Shown in pieces: positions 57,651-64,000 of a DNA stretch of 64,000 nucleotides. Each line of letters opens with the position of its first letter. The first letter of the stretch is position 1. The translations under genes were made by a program, and so were the position numbers. Source of the stretch: Labyrinthula sp. Ha (taxonomy: Eukaryota > Sar > Bigyra > Labyrinthulida > Labyrinthulaceae); the NCBI GenBank assembly GCA_015227615.1, contig JAALGZ010000006.1, positions 434,001 to 498,000 of the forward strand, written 5' to 3'. The notes beneath the pieces were generated by a model. That model saw only the letters and a list, made by a program, of their open reading frames with translations, did no database searches and was not told the DNA's origin.

Positions 57651-58905
57651 ATGATAAGCGAGAACTTAACAGTTGAGAACAAGAAAAAACTAAGGAATAA
57701 AAACAACCACGTTTATAAATACTTTTTTCTTGGGGCATTGGTCGTATTTGCTGTAGTTGGGGGAGTTGCTAGTGGTGAAACCGTATTATCCTCTCAACAA
57801 GATAAAATTGACGATTTATGCCCTAATATAAATGCCGGAGAAAAAGTCAAGGTTTCTTCCTCTGACTACATCTCAATCGTATTCGATTCAAATCCTGAAG
57901 AGAAAAACTGTATATCAGTTCTCAGAGTAGCATCAAGACTCTCAAAAGCCATTGCAGGAACGCAGAATGTATATAATGAAAAGATTAGTGTCGATGTGAA
58001 CATTGATGAGGCATGTGGTATTACCAGCCAGAACAATTCGCCTTTACTAAAAAAAGGAGACGAGATTATTGATTTGGTAGTTGGGATAGTTCTTCAACCA
58101 ATAGATGGGGAACTTAAAGTTACTGGTGTTGTATCTTTCTTTCTTCATTTGACTTTAGGGCGGTCCTTGTCTTTATAATGAAAAGGTTGGGCTACCGTTC
58201 TCGGGTGTAATGCTTCTGGATACAGCTGATGCTGCTCTGCTACAAAAGTATGGAAAATTTGAATCACTTGTTATGCATGAGATGATGCATGTTCTTGGAT
58301 TTGGTGTAACATGGGTTCCTATTCCGGGATATGGTGGAGTTTTGCTTTCTAATTTTACTGTACTTGAAGATGCGGTATATACATATAATGAAGATAATGA
58401 ACTAGCTGTGCACCCTGAAAATGAACCAAAGTATATTGGAGCTGAAGGAGTTGCTGAGTTTGAGAAATTAACAGGAAAGTCCGAAACTTTTATTCCCGTC
58501 CAAGGCGTGGAGGTTAATGGTGAAGTATATTTCAACGTTTCAACTGAACAAATTCAGGGATCTATTGACACTCACATAGATCAAGACATGTTTGGAAATG
58601 CGATGATGACATATAGGATGGATGTTTTCGCAGAAAAACCACCCCCATTAACTGCAATGAGTCTTGCTAGTCTGAGAGATATTGGCTATACTGTAGATAC
58701 ATCTGCAGCTGATGAATATGCCTTGCCACTGCATAGTATGCCCTTGGTGTCTAGCTTAAGAGGAAGCACACCAGAATATGTTGACTTTTCCAATGATGTG
58801 CTTAAAATAGAACCTTTGATGTTAGATCTTGATGATCCAAACTGTTTGGAGCAAGTAAAATCTCGTAGGGTGTATTCTGTTGAAGAAGTTCTTGACTTGG
58901 CATAG
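57651..58905 (+). CDS. Leishmanolysin-like (M8) membrane-anchored metallopeptidase, copy C
   Basis: Exons 57651-58130 and 58159-58905, with a 28-nt intron (GTATCT...CTTTAG); 408 residues. The ATG at 57651 is preferred to an upstream in-frame GTG. The N-terminus is Lys/Asn-rich, followed by an anchor helix (YFFLGALVVFAVVGGVA). The zinc site is HEMMHVLGFG, the third-ligand candidate is the His of SIDTHIDQDMF, and NAMMTY follows as the Met-turn region. It keeps the same intron position and domain order as copies A and B but is clearly more diverged and shows none of their shared near-identical tract. One insertion (GELKVTGV in place of GEGGTLAA) lies at the exon junction. Probable function is proteolysis at a membrane surface; substrate unknown. 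Confidence 0.8.
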
Positions 58906-61750
58906 CATAGAAATATAGTTAAGCTTGACAAGGTTTATATTTCTTGTGCCAGATTTCTCCATCATCAAGTTTCACTTACCAGGCTCGGTTTACCTTAGGA
59001 ATCAGGGAAGCTGTCCTGCGAACTAGAGAGGAATTTATACATCCAAGTTTACAACTCTAAAAGTATACAGTTACTTTTTCTACTCTAATTGCTTTGAACT
59101 TGAAAACATCTTAAAAAAAGATTTACTTGTCATGTTCAGACTAGTCATGGGATGTAGCAATTAGGGTCATTATAATTGGAAGTCTCCCTTCCCAAATTTC
59201 AATCTTTATTATTATATTTTTTCTGAACTGCCTAGCCTGAGTCATGAGATATTTTGTTTCTATTTGCTTGCTGAATATATTTTTTCTACCATAATATGAA
59301 ACTAACGGAGCATCAAATTGGGTTAAACATATGACGAAAACTAATATAGTTTTTTGTGCTTAGTTGGTATGCAAGGAATTATCTCCACAATAGGATGTAG
59401 CTAATGTATTATCTTACTCGAAAGTCCCTTAAACTAAATAACTACAGGATAAGACGTAGATCTACAGACGTAATGTTTTGAAATAAATAGATGATACAAG
59501 GTGAACATTTACTTCAGTAATATTTTTCCGACAGAAACTTATCATAGTTATGATAGACTCCGTAGTGTTCCCTATAATAATGACTAATTAAGATAATCCA
59601 TCGTATTCCTAGCTTACTTGACAAAAGTTATTTGTTGCATAGTGAACTGCAGAGTGAAGGTTTGAGCTGAAATTGAGATTAAGTTTGTTCAACGCGAAAA
59701 TAATAGAAAGGCCTTTGGATCAAACAAGAAAAAAAACAGTGGCAAAGAGAAACCTAAAGATTTTTCTCGCATGTGATCTTTAGATAGTTAGTTACATCAG
59801 TTTTTTAATTTCTTCATTGCTAGTTGCATTATTGTGATCTAGCTACTACGAATTCAATTGATGACCTCCCTTACGCTAATATGTTTCTTTTTAGCTGAAT
59901 ATAGGCACTGTTTGGATGAGATTCAGATGTTTTAATTAAGGGACACAACCCACGCACCCCGTAGAGATGGAATATTTAATATAGATAGTTACACTAATTA
60001 GTTAAGTAATTAGAGAGCCTATAATTATTATTATAGTTAATTATTGTAAATAATAATTAACTACTCAGCAACCAAAGTTATGAAATACGACATGTTTAGA
60101 GTTCTCTATAGAAAAACATAAGACCACCTGAGACAAAAACATATAAGCAAAATATAGTAAGTGTTCATAAGAAAAATAAAAAATTAAACTGCAAAGCAGT
60201 AAGTCTAGTTATAATAAGTCGTTCTATAAGTCAAGGGTAAAGAGTTAGCCGATTCTAGGATCATTTAAATAACTCAAGAGGTGTCAAACCAACCAACTAG
60301 CCATTGTAGGGCATTTTGTTAAGGTTAAGAAGAGCCGTCAAGTATTAATGCATACTTTATTTCTATTTAATGAACCTTCAAGCTATTTTTCCTACCGGGG
60401 GTTTTACTTAATACAGTGATCGTAATCTTAAGCAGTTGGACAGCAGCTGAGAAAGTTCTTCATCCAGGAAATTTTTACCGCTACCCTTAAGAACAAACAT
60501 TTTCTTTACATTCTTGCGAGGTTTCCAACCCATTTTTGCATTGACAACTCCCATATAAACTTTTACCATTTGCACGAGCATATCTATCTAATTACCATGA
60601 AACTGCTCACATAGCAAGTTCTTTAGACACAGTAAACAGGATACAGGAGGTTAAACTCGTGAAAATCTAACTTTCAGCTAGCCGATAACTATCTAGGGAG
60701 TATGATCATTAAGAAATAGATATTCTTACTTCACTTTTATTTTGGCTGAAATCACTGTATACCTCTTAGATTCCCAAGTTATTTCTCGTGATGATGGAAG
60801 GAAGGGAAAATTGAAAAAGGTAAAAGTCAGACGGGTCCAAGCATTCAACAGTGTTGCCCACGAGGAGTGAATATCCATTTTGAATTATGAGAACTTGCCA
60901 GTGTAAAACTGGATAGCGCAACGCTAATGGTTTGCTCTACATGTTTCTGAAGCTTAGTGACTTCTCATAGTTAAGGTAGGTATTTATGTATACACATTTA
61001 TAGTAAAGTTTTTTTCACTCTACATCGACAGTATTTTGCTCTTCCAAATAATACATTTTCATGTAAGTTTCAATAAATTTGTTTCCTAGTTCTATGTCTG
61101 ATGAGAAACATCTCTTTATTTGCTCTTGAAGAATAATTGGGTTTGAGCTATCTTGTTTGGTACGTGGCTTTTTAGATCATCCCAGGCAATATCAATTAAT
61201 AATGAGTAAATAGTATGTGTATTCACTTTGTTTAAGAAGGTTAGTATTGTACATTAGTAGTTATTAGAAATTTTTTCTAAAGTATGTATTTAGTTGTAAC
61301 TTGTAAATTTGTAAATACTAACTATCCTTACTCTGTTGCTTTATATTTACTTATTAGAATATGACAGAACCGGACTGCATGAATGGATTGTGGAACTCTT
61401 ATGGCTATTGTCTAGGTTTTCCTGCATAATTTGCTATTTGATATGAATCCAAACATTTTCAAAGGTAGTGCAATGTGCAGAGGGGCGAATTGTACAGGAG
61501 GCAAAATATTTAAAAAGTCTTGAACTCATTCTTTAGAAGAATGTCGATTCACTTAACCTATTTTATTTCATTACATTATGTGGAAGTCAGAAGCTAGCAG
61601 CTCCTTTTTGACATGAAATAATCATTTAAATTTCCATGCAGTTTGTTTTATCCCGACTGATGATTAGTTCTACCAGTACTCACTGTATGTCCATACATTT
61701 CCATAAAATTTAATAGAAACGACCGCGTTCAATCAATTACATGTTAGAGT
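58906..61750. other. 2.8-kb gene-poor stretch
   Basis: No supported gene. A plus-strand segment at about 60755-60870 reads QVISRDDGRKGKLKKVKVRR then VQAFNSVAHEE. It looks partly coding but is short and isolated. A small palindromic AT stretch lies at 60020-60065 (ATTATTATAGTTAATTATTG). Confidence 0.35.
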
Positions 61751-63430
61751 TGCAACCAATTTCATCTTTTCAAAGTTATTGGACATTTGAACACACAAAT
61801 ATCAAGTACGAAAACCTAAAGTCCAAGTTGTAAAAAATTGAAACCAAAGCAAAATCACTTAAAACTCACAGTGAAATATGGAAGGACAATCTAGTTGAGC
61901 ACAGAGGCTATTCACAGAAAACGTTGATTTTGTGCCACGATGAAAATCTGGACCAGTAGAGGAACCCATCCTTGGCGGTCGATTGAATTTCTTAACCCGG
62001 CAAGAAATTGAGTTTAAAATATGGAAATAAGTAAGAGGCTAGGTTTTTATTCCACAACTTTGCTTGTCTTCAAATAACTAAAAAATAATAATAAAGCAAG
62101 AATATGAGCTGTTTAGCAGCATATTTGCATATAGATTTAGAAAATCCGAATGAATTGTCACTATCAAGGAAGGAATTATATCAGCTCCAACTAAATTTAA
62201 GGTAAAATATAATTCTTAATATTCCTATATGTATGAGAAATAGAAAAGGTTAGAGGGTTTAATCTTTTACACGTAAACCTGAAACAAAGTCCATGCAATA
62301 GAAATAAAACAGAGCTATTTTTAATGCGAGGTACTTCAATGATCCGGAAATAACAATATATTCACGAAAAATGAAGAAAACAGGTTCCAACAATGCAGCA
62401 GCAGAAAACGAGGGTAATAAATAAAAATTTTCAACCAATATTTCCTAAAAATCTTTAAATATTTCTCCACAACTTACAAAAAACTTAAAACTCCCATGCA
62501 TTATTTCAAATTAAGAATTGAGAAGTAAAAAAGATGTGCAGGGTTTACTTTATCTTAACCCACAATAGAAGTATCGAGTGAATATTAGAATTGAAGACAA
62601 TGAAATAACATGTAGCAGAGTTACACAACATAGAGATATATAATGACCAAAACATTATTGTATAAATATACTTAGCTCCCTACCAGAAAAAAGCGCGCTA
62701 TAGCCGATAAAAAATAAACAGGATTAAGTCAAAATTAAGAGAAAATGTCAATATATATATATAAGCCAAAATATTATAAAGGAGCTGGTGGCTCAAGTAT
62801 GAAATATAAATAGTTTTTTTTCTGTTGACGAAGTTCCTTTAAACGCGCCGAGACTGCTGATACATATATGTGCAAAGTTTGAACCCTCCAGTAATACCAG
62901 TATCAACTATCTCCATACCATTACCTTTAAGAATTCATCCAAGACTCGAGCTAAGCTTCTCCATACAAACGAAACCAATTTACAAAATAAAGTGGATAAT
63001 ATGAAAAATACTTTTCAGGAAAATTTTGAAGTTTTAGCAAAAAAATGACAACAGCTACCTCTCTACAATACTATTATAACTTTCCCAGTGTCAAGAAAAA
63101 TGAACCAAACCTAGATCAAGGTAGAAACAGAATCAGGGACTTTATTTATATACTAAAGTTCGTAGTATGAAGGAAAAAAGGTTCTAAAAATTAACAACCA
63201 AATATGAAAGTGCTAAAATAGATGATTCAGGGAGAGAAATCTTTGTCAGCCATGTAGAGAAGTCACAAGAGATTAAAAATATATACGTTGGTATGAATGT
63301 GGTACAGCCATCAGAAAAGAGAATGGACCTAGAATTAACTAATACATCTTTGTTGGGACAACATGAAGGAGTAATAAGAGCAGCAAAACCTGAAAGACAC
63401 CCAGATCTAACAAGAGAGTGTGTATAATAC
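61751..63430 (+). pseudogene. Decayed coding relic or unresolved multi-exon gene at the window end
   Basis: Plus-strand protein-like pieces occur in order: THSEIWKDNLVEHRGYSQKT (61.86 kb), MSCLAAYLHIDLENPNELSL then SRKELYQLQLNL (62104-62205, followed by a plausible GTAAAA donor), and a stretch of about 80 codons at 63186-63427 containing DDSGREIFVSHVEK, VGMNVVQPSEKRMDLELTN and LLGQHEGVIRAAKPERHPDL. Most junctions lack clear splice signals and the frames are interrupted, so this is more likely an old relic than a live gene. It may continue past the right edge. No family is recognised. Confidence 0.3.
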
Positions 63431-64000
63431 CAAGAGGCATAAATAGTAATGAAATAGCTATTTTTGAATGTATGCAAACTTAAGTTTGATCTTTAAACAT
63501 ATGAGCAATAAGATATTGCGGAAATTTTCTCAGCCAAGATACTTATGCAATAGAAAATGTAACTGCCGGGGTTCTGCAACCAACGATAAGTGTATCTCAT
63601 ACTGATTCCCATATACTCTTGACAACCACACAAAGATGGCATCTAAGAGATGAATCTGAGATAACGCTAAGTAAGTACCTACATATAGTTAGTCAGTGAA
63701 CCGGAAAGTGCAAAAATACTATTGCTTATAAGTCTTTCTAAGGTGCACCACAAAAAAATGGTTTGTCTGTATATAGACTCTAAAAACTGTTCCATAATAA
63801 TAGCCATAAGACTTTCAAAGTATCTTTGTTGAACCAAAATGTTCATTTCAATTTTTGAAAATCGCCGTATACTTAAGCAATGATGCAAATTTGAAGATAA
63901 GAATAAGCGAATAATATGATCAAAACAACCAAGTTCACACATGGAGTTTCTCAATGCGAGTTATTAATTAAAGCTACACTCAATATAGTTATGCGATGTA
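63431..64000. other. Window end
   Basis: No supported gene. The sequence may belong to the relic just upstream. Confidence 0.3.

Noticed and set aside
1-64000. Reassigned stop codons explaining the interrupted relics
   Set aside because: All three stop codons terminate intact genes here, and relics are interrupted by all three, which fits decay rather than a variant code.
1-64000. CRISPR arrays, rRNA genes, bacterial operons
   Set aside because: No regularly spaced repeats or rRNA-like segments; genes have introns and mitochondrial presequences, so the DNA is eukaryotic nuclear.

Overview
The window is nuclear DNA of a eukaryote, most likely a unicellular protist or alga with an AT-rich genome. 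Evidence for this includes spliceosomal introns, mitochondrial-type leader peptides, and eukaryote-only families: SDH2 with a transit peptide, TOM22/TOM9, Sds3/BRMS1, inositol-pentakisphosphate 2-kinase, an LRR-Roc-COR GTPase and an SDP1/Tgl-type lipase. The standard code fits, since TAA, TAG and TGA all end real genes. Introns are extremely short: 27-31 nt is usual, 38 and 46 nt are also seen, and most end in TAG. The lineage cannot be fixed from the sequence. Plant-type TOM22, a PLD-type cardiolipin synthase candidate and tiny introns argue against animals, fungi and land plants.

Layout: 1.84-2.68 kb, a terminal-inverted-repeat element with a small spliced reading frame; 3.1-5.7 kb, LRR-Roc-COR GTPase; 9.9-12.05 kb, a BED/hAT-derived zinc-finger protein followed by IPK1; 13.3-14.0 kb, a possible broken Sec1-like gene; 17.2-18.1 kb, SDH2 on minus; 18.5-19.0 kb, a MITE copy and a tRNA-derived SINE candidate; 20.5-22.2 kb, an unrecognised multi-pass membrane protein; 22-31 kb, gene-poor with a coding relic near 29.5 kb; 31.2-36.2 kb, a compact island holding TOM22, Sds3/BRMS1, an LRR-like protein, a PLD-family cardiolipin synthase and a small membrane protein; 40.5-44.8 kb, a mitochondrial GDH-like protein convergent with a patatin TAG lipase; 45-47.3 kb, a decayed coding relic; 48.6-58.9 kb, three tandem leishmanolysin-like (M8) membrane-anchored peptidases; 54.6-56.4 and 61.7-63.5 kb, more coding relics. 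Two further MITE copies lie at 39.9 and 53.5 kb.

Mitochondrial function recurs: SDH2, TOM22, the PLD-type cardiolipin synthase candidate and the GDH-like protein are all predicted mitochondrial. No operon-like logic joins the genes. The compact islands do place ends very close together: 14 bp between divergent start codons at 34.01 kb and 7 bp between convergent stops at 31.46 kb. The most unusual items are a GDH homologue that has lost its substrate and cofactor residues, a gene-conversion tract between two M8 paralogues one of which lacks a GT splice donor, a foldback MITE family, and a TIR element with an intron-containing frame.
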